Below are positions 49,040 through 61,300 of a stretch of 64,000 bases of DNA, in pieces. Each line of letters starts with the position of its first letter. The first letter of the stretch is position 1. The DNA is taken from contig JAJFZO010000344.1 in the NCBI GenBank assembly GCA_021397835.1, forward strand, positions 5,890,001 through 5,954,000, in the 5' to 3' direction. The translations under genes were made by a program, and so were the position numbers. The notes under the pieces were generated by a model that did not search any database, had not been told where the DNA came from, and saw nothing but the letters and a program-made list of their open reading frames with translations. The DNA is from Moringa oleifera (taxonomy: Eukaryota; Streptophyta; Magnoliopsida; Brassicales; Moringaceae).

Positions 49040-52000
49040 TTCTCAATATAATGAACACAAAAAAGAAAAAAAAAATAGGAAATATGTAAATGGGTTAAGG
49101 GTGATCACATAAAGTAGATATGCACTAAGCTTCACTTAAGAAACTTTTTTTTAAAAATTTTTTTATTAACTTTATAAAAGAATACATACATAAACAAAAC
49201 ACTTATTTCTCTCAAACATTATCATATTCAAATGAAACTTTTAAAAGACTTTTATTTTGAGTTTTCTTTAGTCTCTCACGAAATCTGATACAATTAGTTT
49301 ATTTATGCAACTCAAGTCAATTTTAATTAATATCTTTTTCTTATTAAGATTCTAAAATCAAATAGTTTATATAAGCACCAACTCTTTTAAATCTAGTTTA
49401 GATATTTTTCAATAGGATTGCGATTCTTCTAAATATTTTTGACTTTTTTCATTTCTCTTTGATCTTAATAGATATATAAATATATATCATATAATATAAT
49501 AAAATCTATCTAAGATTCATATAGTATCTTTATTAATCTTACATAGATTTACATAAAATATATATAAAGTTTAAATAAACTCATTCAAAGTTAAAAAATA
49601 ACTTATATAAAACTCGTTTAAAATTTTAAAAAAACTGACATAAAATCCAATAAATAAAATTCATTTAAAATCTAAAAATATTTATATAAAATTTAAAAAA
49701 TTAAACTTATGAATAAGTTATGAATCATATTTTTTTAAAACAAGTGATCCAATCCAATGAATTAATTTATATAGCCCATGGAATTTCGACTAGGCCGGCT
49801 CATTGTCGAGCTTGACTCAGATACTAGGCTAACAGCATATACAAACTGTTCTAAGTCGTTCAATGCAAGCTTCATACTTGGAGCTTATTAACCTCATATT
49901 GAAGTTCTAGTGCTATTGAATTATTTTTGTCTTTGTGAATCTTTCCATGGGGGTCTAGTCTTGCTTTATAACCTACTAAAGTTCAAACTAACTGAGCTTT
50001 CTACTCATGCCGAGCCAAACCCTAATCAGTTGCTCATGTATCTCATAATAAGCATTTTTTTTTTCACATTTTTTGTCAGTTTGCTTGTCTCTGCTGCGAC
50101 AATTCGGCATTTCACATGTTTGGGGCTTCGTAGTTTTTCATTGGTCCTCTACTAACCAACATTGTAAAGTGAACTCATTGACTTTTCCAACAGCATCAAG
50201 CACACAGACTCTTTCCAACTCTTGGCTCCCAAAATTCCGTATGAACTCAGTGCCAGCTATCAGCTTAATGGTAGTGTGGTGTTTTGGCATGCTACTACCT
50301 TTATGCCTTACCCCAACGCTTGCGTGTTTTCGTAGTCTCACAAAGCTTATGAAAATATGCCATGAAAATAAGCCACCAAATTTATAGGTATGACAAACTA
50401 CCCCTATACTAGTTTGATATGATGCTCTCGTCAGATTGAATTGCACCAATCCTCCAAAGTATTTTATTATGAGCTGGTTGCTAAACCCTTGTTGCTGCTC
50501 GTGTGCTCTCTAGCACTTCTCTTTGAACTCCATACAAGTTCATCCTTTTGTGACTTGCTACCACATGTCGCAACTCCGATGCTTTCTTGGCATCATGCTC
50601 ACATTTATCGCAAGGATATGCCGCTGCATGCCTAGCTAGCATGTTTTAGTTTATCATTATGTCCTCTCACTTTTTCTAAGGTCTCCTTCTAGCACTTGAG
50701 AAGCAAGATCCCAGTCGTTTTTACGTCCAAAACAAGCTTAGCAACGGCTTGATCCATAGCCTTTGACAGTCCCATCGCCCTCACTTTTTCCTTCTTTTTC
50801 TGATCACATGCAGATTACAACACCCTTTGCTGCTTCTTGCCCTTGTGTTTACTGAGTTGTATGCTTTCACAAAACACACTGCCTCATTGTCTGTGATTAC
50901 CATCCCACAAAGATGCAGCATCAATATTGCACTTGTTTCCCGAGAAAAAAAAAAAAAACTCCAGATTAAAATCATAATCAAGAAAGTGGACATTCCAGAA
51001 GCTCACTTTTCCCTTTCCACTCGTTGACTTGTAGGTCGACTCTTGCTGCATCCTTCATCTTTTTAGCCTTTGAGTTTGACACGTTTAACTTCCATGACTG
51101 GGGATACCTCCAGTGGCAAATCTTTAACCGTCTCTTTTACAACAAAGCAATTTGATGCACTTTGTATCCAGCATGCCCATCATCTTTCTCCCATTGACGT
51201 GTACCTCATCAAACATCAACCTACTTGAAAGGTCTCTCTTAGTTGGGATCACATTCAGTACTCGCATTTGATTCATTCTGACCTCTTTTGCTTCCTTTTA
51301 CTCAAAAACTTCCACCACCATTCACCTTGTCTCTTATTGGATAATACTTTTCTCATATGTTGTCCCTTCCATATAAAGCAACTAGTAAAGTTTTTTCTTA
51401 CCTAGGGAACCACCTTTCTACATCTCTTGCTGGCCTCCCTCATTCCTACTTGGAGACCTTCATTGAATTTTCTCTCGGATAATCCAAAACCGTCTTTTTT
51501 TCTCCGTTGGTCTCAAAGTCGACCAATCCATCGGTTGTCGCAAATAATAAAGGTAAGTCATTTAATCCTTATCGTCACAACTTTGCTTATGCCCCCGTAC
51601 GTCTTTAATCTTAAAAGAAAATTGAATAACTTATCATCCTCAGACATATTTTAAATATCCAACAACATCGAACTAAATTTTTTCATATACTCATGCACAG
51701 TCCCCCATATATATATACTCCAATCTCTTTGGCTTTTGTTTAATTAACCATGAGAATGATAAGGTAACCCATACATGTGCTTCAATCTCTTTTAACTTTT
51801 GTCTAGCTAACCATGAGAATGATAAGACAAGAACTGCTGTTTCAACTTTTCCATAAATCAATGCTAGCAAATTTGTAGCAAAAGGTTAATGACAAAAGGG
51901 TTAAGGACACCCAAATAAAAAAATAAAAAAAAGGCGAAGGAGTCAAAGATAAATACATAAACACAAAGTAGATGCGCACATAGTAATTTAGGAAACCCTT

Positions 52001-52690
52001 TCTATATCCTTTATTAACTCTAAAGGAATATGTGTATATAAACAAAATGGCAGCTTCTTCCAACTATCACCATACTCAAAGTCTCACAAGAGTCCTATTG
52101 TTGGGCTACTTTCAATCTCTCTTATATAACTTAAAGAGAGTCAACTTTAGCCAGCTAGTGTCCTTTTCCTAGTAGGATTCTAAGACCAAAGTACTTTAAA
52201 TAAGCACTAACTCTTCTAGATCTAGCTTGGATTCACTGCCTTTGTTTTTTTATGCCTCTTTAAGCTGCAAACAAATAGAATCCAGCTTCTCCAAAACACA
52301 TGCTACGAGCAAGACTCCTTGTGCTATGTCATCATTGTTTTGTGCTCAACTCATTACCTGGTTAAGAATATCTCTTTGTACAGGCTTCTTTGCTATATGC
52401 TAGGCCTGCTTCCCCTGCATCTAACCTCCTTACAGGTTAGGCTAACAATCCACACAAGTTATTCTAACTCATCCAACTTAAACCTCACACTTGGAGGTTA
52501 CTAATTTCAAATTAAAATTTTGATGCATCTGAAGAGGCAAGTCTTTTCACAGAGGCTAGTGTAATTTTAAACTTGTTGAGCTTTCTACTCATGCCAAACC
52601 AAACTCCGATCCCTTGCGCATGTGTGTCAAAAATGTATTTTATTTTTCACATTGTCATCGATTTACTGACTCCACTATCATGTTTTCAGC
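49040..52690 (-). mobile_element. Probable decayed LTR element between diverged direct repeats
   Basis: Two arms, about 49100-50110 and 51950-52690, are collinear and in direct orientation. Shared blocks include an identical 19-mer TGAGCTTTCTACTCATGCC (49993 and 52577) and AAGTAGAT with the following TTTATTAACT region (49114 and 51966). The arms differ in length by roughly 270 bp because of AT-rich sequence in the left one. The interior read on the minus strand contains many stops, with a possible retropepsin relic near 51150 (MLDTKC following a hydrophobic strand). These features suggest a minus-strand Ty3-type element reduced to LTRs and gag/protease scraps. Termini and target duplication were not resolved. 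Confidence 0.4.
51715..51830. repeat. Short tandem duplication
   Basis: Two adjacent diverged copies of about 60 bp, each ending with the identical AACCATGAGAATGATAAG (near 51746 and 51808), lie inside the probable LTR element. Confidence 0.65.
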
Positions 52691-53235
52691 TATTTTTTTT
52701 TATGACAATTAAGAAAACACATGAGAAATACAGGAATGGTGAATAACTAACCGTTTTATTGTTGCAAGCAAATCTCCATCTTCTTCTTTCATCCTTTGCA
52801 CAGAAATCAGTATTTACCTTATTTATGCAGTATCCGATTTCTCCTGCTGGGATATAAACATGCAATTTCAGGTAGTGTATGATCATTTTCAAATTTTGAT
52901 ATTGCATAGCAGGTTCTATATATGTAATTGTAGCACTTTGAATGCCAGAATGGCATTCTGAGGAAGATTAAATTCTCAATTAAAAAAAGAATATGTACAG
53001 CTCTTTTGTAGTATGCAAAATCCGAGTACAACGACGCCGACAAACTCACATTTATTAGGAAACAAGACAACATTATTTTCAAGAACCAGAAATTAAACCT
53101 TATTGTAAAATGAATTGTGAAATGTCCTAGTTATCAAAATTGTAGACTCTCATCTGTAAAAAAATTGAGTAAAAAAAATGAAAAAAGAAAAAGGAAATGG
53201 TACTGAAATCGCACTGCTTTTCTCTTGCTGCCGAA
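52691..53235. other. Intergenic
   Basis: No gene recognised. The part next to 53235 should include the 3' UTR of the LBD gene. Confidence 0.45.
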
Positions 53236-54210
53236 TCAGTTGACACTGGTAAGACTGAAGCATGCAGCTGCGCTCTTCAAATCATTCTCTCCAACATGCT
53301 CAACAGATTGTGTTGTGTCTTTCAATGATTCTTCAGAGCTGCACGTACATGAACTTACAACATCATCAGTTCATATTTTCATCATTAAGAAAATTTACCA
53401 TAAACTTCTGAAAGTCCGAATATCTGAATTGAATCTAATTTATCGGCATAAGTACCTTGATTCGTAAGGTTCTTTGGAATCAATATACGATTGCCTGTCA
53501 TCGACAGCATCGAAAAACGGATTAATTTGATCGTAATCTTGCATAATTTCTTGTTGAAGTGCGAGAGGCTGTGATGAGACAGCCGGCTGATGAGATTGAA
53601 TTGCTATAGGATTGGACTTGCTGTTGCCGTTATTGTTAACAACACTAGTATAGGGATGTTGAACCCACAAAGAGTTTACGTTGTCCTTGGAATCCATGTA
53701 AACCGAAGTATACCCACCAAGACTACTGCTATTAGAGTAAGAGTGCACTGTGTTATGGGTATGGTTGTTAAAAAGAGAAAGTGCATTATTATTATTATTA
53801 TTAGGAGGCGCCATACCCAAATCTAACTGAGAGGGAACATCATCATCAAACAAAGATGGTACTTGATGCCTGTACACGTCAAGCTGCGCGATGACAGCTC
53901 GGAGCTCCTCCTCTGCCACCCAAATAAGATACTGTAGCTGTTGGATGACTCCGAGGCATCCATGGACGGGGGACCTCTCCCGGATATGGGCTTGGTATAT
54001 AATAGAACGCATGGCTTCAGCCTTCTGGCTGGCATCGAGGTTCTTGAGTACCTTCAAAATATTGCTGACCCCGAATAATTTGTGAGCGTTCTGAAACATC
54101 TTGGGTTGGTCGGGCGGGAAGTAAGGTGCTAAAGGACACTCGGAGATACACCTTCTTCGTTGGTACTTGCACGCAGCGCATGCCTGACTAGCGCCACCTT
54201 TTAGGGTCAT
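53236..54210 (-). CDS. LBD27: LOB-domain transcription factor, LBD27 type
   Basis: Plant-specific nuclear transcription factor; Arabidopsis LBD27 (SIDECAR POLLEN) acts in asymmetric division of the microspore. Exon 1 (54210-53456) carries the LOB domain: CAACKYQRRRCISEC is the CX2CX6CX3C zinc block at residues 11-25, followed by the GAS block (FQNAHKLFGVSNILKVLK) and the coiled-coil region ending EEELRAVIAQLDVY. The start MTLKGG and the LFGVSNI segment are those of the LBD27/LBD22 branch. The first exon can be read on to a stop at 53440, but a donor at 53455-53454 and an acceptor at 53341-53339 join in phase to a second exon (53338-53236) ending DLKSAAACFSLTSVN. That gives 285 residues and a conserved-looking C-terminus. 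The variable middle is Asn/Ser-rich, with an (AAT)6-type codon repeat. The function in this species is inferred. Confidence 0.9.
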
Positions 54211-57200
54211 GAGACGCTAACCAGAATATGCAGGAATATTGACAAAGTAGATGAACGTATTAGCTACAATCCCGTTGTTATATAAAAAGCAGACGCAGAG
54301 AAAGGAGGAGGATGCGAAATGGTGGAAGAGACAGAGAGAGAAGATTATTGAAACTTAAAAAGGTCTGTTGTGACTCAGATTTGCTGGATGTGAAGAGACT
54401 CAGTAAAAGTGAAGATTGAAGAGAAGCGAAATTGTTGGTGTACATGTCCATTCACTGCTAATTTCGGAATGGACTTACCTGGTTTTTAACAGCTTAAACT
54501 CACGTGGGTCTCTCACTTTCTCACCCGTGGAGGGATAAAACCGAAGAAACAAACAACCGCTCTCCTTGATCTTATCATTCCATTCCATCTGTGATATTAA
54601 CATATTCTAAATATATCTCTCAATAGGATAATTTTATTGTATTCTTTTGATCAATTCAGCTATATATTGACTGATATATTCATTTGAATTTCTGAAACTT
54701 TATAATTAATTCATGATTTTATCTTATTATTTGTAAGAATGTTGTTATAATAATGCCATCATGTCACATCTATGGTATATTTTACCATATTAAATATATA
54801 TTTTTTTCATATATTAATACTTTTTTTATTATATATGCTGATATCTTTATTAAAAAAGTTTAAAATTTAGTTCAAATTTTGGAGAAAAAAAGAATTTGAA
54901 CTAAACCAATTATAAGAGACCTTTTTTTGATTCGTTCTTTTTTTTTAAAAAAAATAATAATACTCAATTATATATTTTTTATTTTAATTAATAAAAATTT
55001 TGAATTACATAAAGAGTATTTAAATCAAATTTATTTTTTAAATAAGAATATTGGTCTTAAAATTTTAAATCTTGAAATAATCATTTTAAGCATTGAAATA
55101 TTAAAAATATGTAGATGAGTTTGAAGGTAGGGGTTTATAATGAATATGTTATTATAAAAAAAGATAAGAAATATGAATTTGAAAAAAAATTAAATTAAAT
55201 ATTATTTAAAAATTTTAGATTCTATTTTTTTTTTAATCAAATCTTAACTTTTTAAAACACCTCAAAACAATCTTCTAATCTATAAATTTGAATCAAATTA
55301 AATTTTAAAAATTAAAAATATTATATTTTACAACGGACTTTGGCTTAAAATTATGTATAGATGTAAAAAAATATATTGTAAATATTATCATAGAAAACTT
55401 AAAATCTTTTGAATGCTGAAAATATATTTTAATTTTTTTGTATTATTAAAAAATTTAAAAATTTATAAAAAATAGTTCGTTAGTTAAAAATTATTCAAAT
55501 TTAAAAAATGAATTTGAAATAGAGTTTAAAACATATTTTCTTTACTTTATGGATATTTCAATAATAAAAATAATATTAAGTTTTTATAATTATTTTCACT
55601 GAAAATTAATTTAAATAAAATTAATAAATAAAAATTTGAAAACAAGTCGAGGTTTGAACCTCGAAAAAACTTAAAATTCACTGCTTAAAATAATATTATT
55701 CAAAAATTTATTATTTATAAATAATTTAATATAAATATTTCAAATAAAAAAATCTTTGAAAAATATCTATGGTTGCTAGTCAAATGCTGTTGTTTAAAAC
55801 GAAATGAATCTTAAATTGCAACGTTGTCAAAAACAAGAGTCTTCCGAAAATCAACGAAACTAACTCTTAAGTTTTAAAGTCGTCGAAAAGACGAACCTGA
55901 AGCCATAAAGCAGAAGTTGCAGACACACATGGGGATGGAAAATTTCAATTCCGGACACTCTACCAAGCAATGTGCTCCAAGGAAGATGCTGAGATCAGGT
56001 AGAAGATGCAGACATCCAGAGAAGTCGGGTAAAGAGGACTCTCCAGAAGACTGCTGTTATGGTGATGGGGATCAAAAGTACGTTGTCCGAAAGTTTTATC
56101 TCTATAAACAAGTGTTACATGAGTGAGGGCTTTTATCAACTTAGTAGATTGCCCATGAATGGTGACGATCTGGCCCTGAATCTTTAAGGATGTTCCAGAT
56201 AATGTGAAAAAAATAAGGCTTCTGTTCTTTGGAGGATCAGAAATATGGATTGCTCACGACGAAGTTGTGGAAAATGACAGTTGTGTCTCATTATGGAACC
56301 CTATCGGAAGGAAGCTCCAGGGAGATTATAGGACTGGAAAAACGAATCAACATGAAGAGATCACCAGAGACCAACAAGACTTTAAAGAAGAGAGTGTCCC
56401 CTCCACGTTCATGAACACCATTTTTCTCTTTGATACTAGGTGAATGACAAAGAAAGAAAGGTAACAGAAAAAACAAAGGACCCCATTCAACTACAGCTTC
56501 ATTAAAAAACTTTTAAAAAAAAAAGAGTGAGACAAAAGCTGCCAATATGGATCTTTGTTGGTTTCTTTCTTGTTTTGCTCTGTTTTGTGTGTTAAAAACA
56601 GAGAGTTACAAGACCTTTTCATGGACTAAACAAATTGTGATTGGTTGCCAGATGGGAAGTATCGGAGAGTTTGAATGGCAACGGCAGTGCTCCACTCATT
56701 TTGTCCAGCGTCACATTGCAGCTTTGCTTTCCAACAAGAAAGGCGCAAGAAAAAGAGAGGAAAAGAGAAGAAAAAGAAGAGACTATGTTTGCTGACAGAA
56801 TTTTCAGCTGGAATTTTCCGTTATCCCAAGGTTTGACACTTGTTGATGCGGATTTTGTTTCCAGCATTCAAAATATTGTTCAGATTTTTTTAAAAAATAT
56901 TTAAAATACTAATTAATTAATTAAAACTTTAAACTTAAAAAAATAATTGAAAAATTTAACTTACTTGAAATTTTTGAAAATAAACAATAAAAGAAAATTA
57001 ACAAGAAATAAATGAAAATAAAAAATTATTTAATTTTGAACCAAATAGAAAATTAAAAAAAAATTCAAATCAACTCCAACCACATAATTTAGCTCTTTTG
57101 GATTTTTTTTCCTTATTCTAATCATTACCAAATTAATAAACTACAAGGAAATACAAAGTTCAAAGTCTGAGGATTTATATATTAAAAATTTACCAACCAA

Positions 57201-58359
57201 TTTAAGCAATATCAATGCTCATTGGCCTCCCGTGATGCTACACAAGATAAGAAGACAACAAAGCTTTTCAACCATATTGAAGCCTCAAAGTCTCACTCAC
57301 AATTGCAAAATCTTTCATAATCATAAATGATAATGTAAAGTAGGCTCCGAATTATGTTGGCTTATTAAGGAGCAACATCTTATTAAAATCTTAACGCAAT
57401 GGTTCAAAGTTTATACATAAAAACAAAACTAAAAAAGAAAACAATATCATCAATAAGAACTCCATTTTTTATTCTCTTTTTCATTAAAAAAAAAAAGTTT
57501 TCTCTTAGCGGGTCTAACACAAAAGAAAAAATTAAAAAAAAATGAAAATAATGAAAATAAAGAAAATCAACTTGTGAGCAGCCAATGAATATTAAAAGCT
57601 TAAATTACAAAAAAAGAAAAAAGAAAAAAGAAAAAGAAGAAAGAAAAACTCTAATTGCTTGGACTGTATGATGGAAAAGAATAAGCACATGAATTAACTA
57701 TTGTAACCCCAGCTCAATCAAACATATTGTATACTGCAAGCTTTGGCACATAAAGATTTGAAAGACCCACAGGGCCATGATGTGATCTATACAGAACCTC
57801 TCTAAATGGGGGAGGAGGATAATCTTTTAAAAAAGAAATATCTAGCAGCGTTTTTAAATCTACTAATCTAAGACTCCCCACTTACAATTGCTGTTTGATC
57901 CTGGCTGGTATGCTCCTTTTGTGCATTCACAGCAGGTAACTGGGTAGTTTCTGCACTTCTTCTCAACCAAAGACAGCTTATTAGTGGATCCACACAACCG
58001 TATACGGACATGTATTGAACAAGTGGACATCAACTACTGACATTTCAGGCTATTCAAATGTGATTCCTTAATTCAAACACCAAAAAAAAAAAAAAAAATC
58101 CTTTCAATTCATCGTTTATCCTGTGAAGACAGTCTCTCCCACAAAAGCTCTCTTGTATCACAAAAATCTATCCCAACTTTGAATTATAATCAAAATTTCT
58201 TTACTTCCTTCACAGCCAACATTTAGATGTTTTACCAACTGGACTGCATGGGTGTAAGCTCCAATAGTCACCATAGACTATATCCCACCAGAGGAAGCAT
58301 TGGAAGATACTCGATGCTCCCCACTGCACAGCAAAACTTGGGAAGGTTCCACTAAAAAT
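54211..58359. other. Intergenic between LBD27 and the UCH-related gene
   Basis: Very AT-rich from 54600 to 55880. From 55880 to 56860 the composition is more balanced and short open frames exist on the plus strand (for example 55917-56126, 56204-56443, 56547-56795), but none shows family resemblance or a coherent exon chain. From about 57700 to 58359 is probably 3' UTR of the UCH-related gene. Confidence 0.5.
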
Positions 58360-61300
58360 CTACTTTACAGCTTCATAGAAAAGAACCTGTGGTTGCAAAT
58401 GCCCTCTTTCACACGCATTAAGCACATCAGCCCAGTGACCAATTACCTAGACACCAAATGTAAATTATGAGAAGGCAACATAGGATACAGAATATTACAG
58501 TGGAGGATGAATTTACCTTGACAGTTTTGTCATCATACATAATCCACTGCTCGAGATCATGACTATATGCGAAACAATGATAATGTTGCCCATAGTAGCA
58601 AACCTAACAGTTGCAGAAACAACATGAACACAGTCAATTACAAAGAAGCTCAGTGTACTAGCATGTAAGTTCCCTGATAAACAAATTAAACATCAAGGAC
58701 AAAGTATAGATACAACAACAATGGAACAGTACACATTTCAACCGGGCATAGAAACAACATTCAGAATATTTCCAGAGACAGCAGAACGACCATCATACTT
58801 TCCTCTTTTGCTCAGTATGAAAGAGCTAAGAGAAACTTTCCTCCAACCCATGGTTCAAGAGCAAAAGAATGTTCATGGAAAGAAATTGAAAACTTTAATG
58901 TTCATCACTTTCCCAGGTATTAAAAAAATGATTACATTACAAGACTGCGTAGAACCATTTCTTACAGAATTTATTGACTTTAACTTTTACATACACCGCA
59001 TACTTTTTTCTTCCTGAGAAAAAGAAAAAAATCATTTTTCATTTTGAGAATATTAAGAGAAGCAAGCCTATCATTCCTAACTTGTGCCACATGAATAATT
59101 TTAGCATCAATTTGCATTAAGAACACTGTCTGAGGTTCATTGAGAGTATTTACCACTGAAACCAAGCAATGCTTGCTCTTTGGATCTAGACCACGATAAA
59201 GGACACTGACATCTATCTCGGTACTTAAGGCTGCCAGAGTAGCTGCTATGTCTTCAACATTTTCACATGTATTCTGCCAGCCCAGAACTGCAAGGCAAAA
59301 ACAAGTATCCTGAGCATTAACCCTACATAGCAGTGACATTAGAAAATTTTAGGTTCTTTTTAAAACATTAACCTGTTGTGAAATAATGTGCTGGAGTTAA
59401 AAGAATATGGTGAATGTAGTTGAGCTTCCCACAGCCACCAGCTTCCGGATCACAAGCTAATTGATGATTCAGCTCAACCAAGTTCAGAAGTTCATCAAAG
59501 GAGTTTTCCGCACACATAACCTGAATGGCAAAGAAAATGCTATTAAATAGGAACAGAAAGCAACTTATCTACCTAAGACATCACAGGAACTTTATGAAAC
59601 TATTATCCCAAAAAGCAAACATATGCATCTTTTTTACCATTAAAAGGTACCTTCATTGTTCGGAGAGCACTGGCATTTATGTTATGGAAGAAAGAGGTGT
59701 ACTTCAGATGTCTAGACTCAAGGCCACAACTGTAGCAATTCATTCGCTCAAAAATGTCCATCCCAAAAAGGGAATGCACTATACAAGAAGCATTTGCACA
59801 ATCCCAAGACCCCATGCAGTTGCTTTCCATTGATTCAGTATCAGAAACACTCAATCCGGAAGCAAATGACCGATGAAGACAGTCAAATATTACCGCCAAT
59901 ACTTCAGAAGCATCATTCATCTGAGCCTGTCCATTGCCACTATTTTATTCCAAGTTGCAAAAATGAAATATTTGGATGCAAAACACAAGAAGGCAAGGGG
60001 TACAAACACAGTTCTGTCAAGATACCTCTTGGAAGAAATTACTATCTGGATAAAGGTTGCTTAGAGCTATCCTCAGTGCTGTTGGGGCCACTGCTGTTCT
60101 TCTTGAATCAGTGGATGCGATACTTAGGGCGGTAAGAATATCATATAATGCACAGACAACACAAGGATCTCCCACATGAACATGCTCGGAGGTAGATCTC
60201 CTTAAAAATTCATCTCGAAAACGTCTTAAATGCCACAAGGACTGAGGTAGTGCAGAGAAAATTCAGGATCAAACAAAAGAGAGTATTGCATGAGCCAAAT
60301 AAATGGACATCGGTCTTGTAAATATGATAAACTACTCATCCACCGACTATCAGAGAAAGAAAAAATACTCCTCCCACAAGACCCACCTGTATAATAACAT
60401 TTAAAAAGCAATTGTATTCACCAACTTCATTCTGTAGGCCTGTGCCGAACAAATCAGGACCAGTTGCATTTTCGGTTGTGACGTCATTATGTTGAACACC
60501 AGAGTTATCCACTTCTAAGTTTGTCCTCTGGAGTGTTTTCAAATTTGAAACCAGTGGCATTTTCTGATGTGCTTGGTAAGAATCTGTGTAGCAACATGAA
60601 TACAAAATTACACATACTTGAAGGATGAGGAAATAAAATGATGTGCAGAAACTGCAGTAAGCATTGATAGCATTAAGAAGAAAGCAACTTGGCAAGCATG
60701 AGCAAAAGCAATAGCAATAACTCAGAGATGCAAAAGATAACTTCAGGTTCAGCCACAATGCACTGGCACACACAGAGAGTGAAGAAAATCAGAACCAAGC
60801 ATTGAAGATGCACGGAAGTGCATTAATGTGGCTAAGACAAATGCAGCTCGATAAAAATGAGCCTAAATGTGGCATAAAGTGTGGATGTACACAAACATAC
60901 TCATGTATCCCCAAGCACAACCGCGTCTCATACAGGCCCCTCCGTGAAACTAGAATATCTTACATATAATGCTGTCAGTATCTTGTGAAATAATTTCAGT
61001 CTGGAAAATAAACATTAAACTGACAAATTAAAGAATACCTGAAAATGCATCTTCATGCAACTTTAGGGAAAAAGAAAAGGCAATTCTTCAGTAAAACCCC
61101 ATCAGTATCTATTTATTATGTGAAAAATAAACAGTTCATTCAAAACCCAGCTAGTCAAGTTTTGACAAGTTACTGCTTACTCAATCAAATGATTCCACAT
61201 AGGTCACTTGCCATAAAAGCTTCATTACAGAAGTTTATTAATCAAACATGCATAAGAAAAGTGTATCCAAAAATGAACAACAAGTACATTAATTCAGTAG

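Noticed and set aside
53440..53455. Ending LBD27 at the stop at 53440 as a single-exon gene
   Set aside because: Splicing to 53338-53236 keeps phase and gives a C-terminus resembling LBD27-type proteins. The unspliced ending remains possible but is less likely.
55647..55666. GAGGTTTGAACCTCG resembling a tRNA B-box
   Set aside because: No acceptor stem, A-box or cloverleaf can be built around it; probably chance or a tRNA-derived scrap.
55917..56795. Three plus-strand open frames of 69-82 codons
   Set aside because: They cannot be joined into a coherent exon chain and resemble no known family. They could belong to a non-coding transcript, but nothing shows it.
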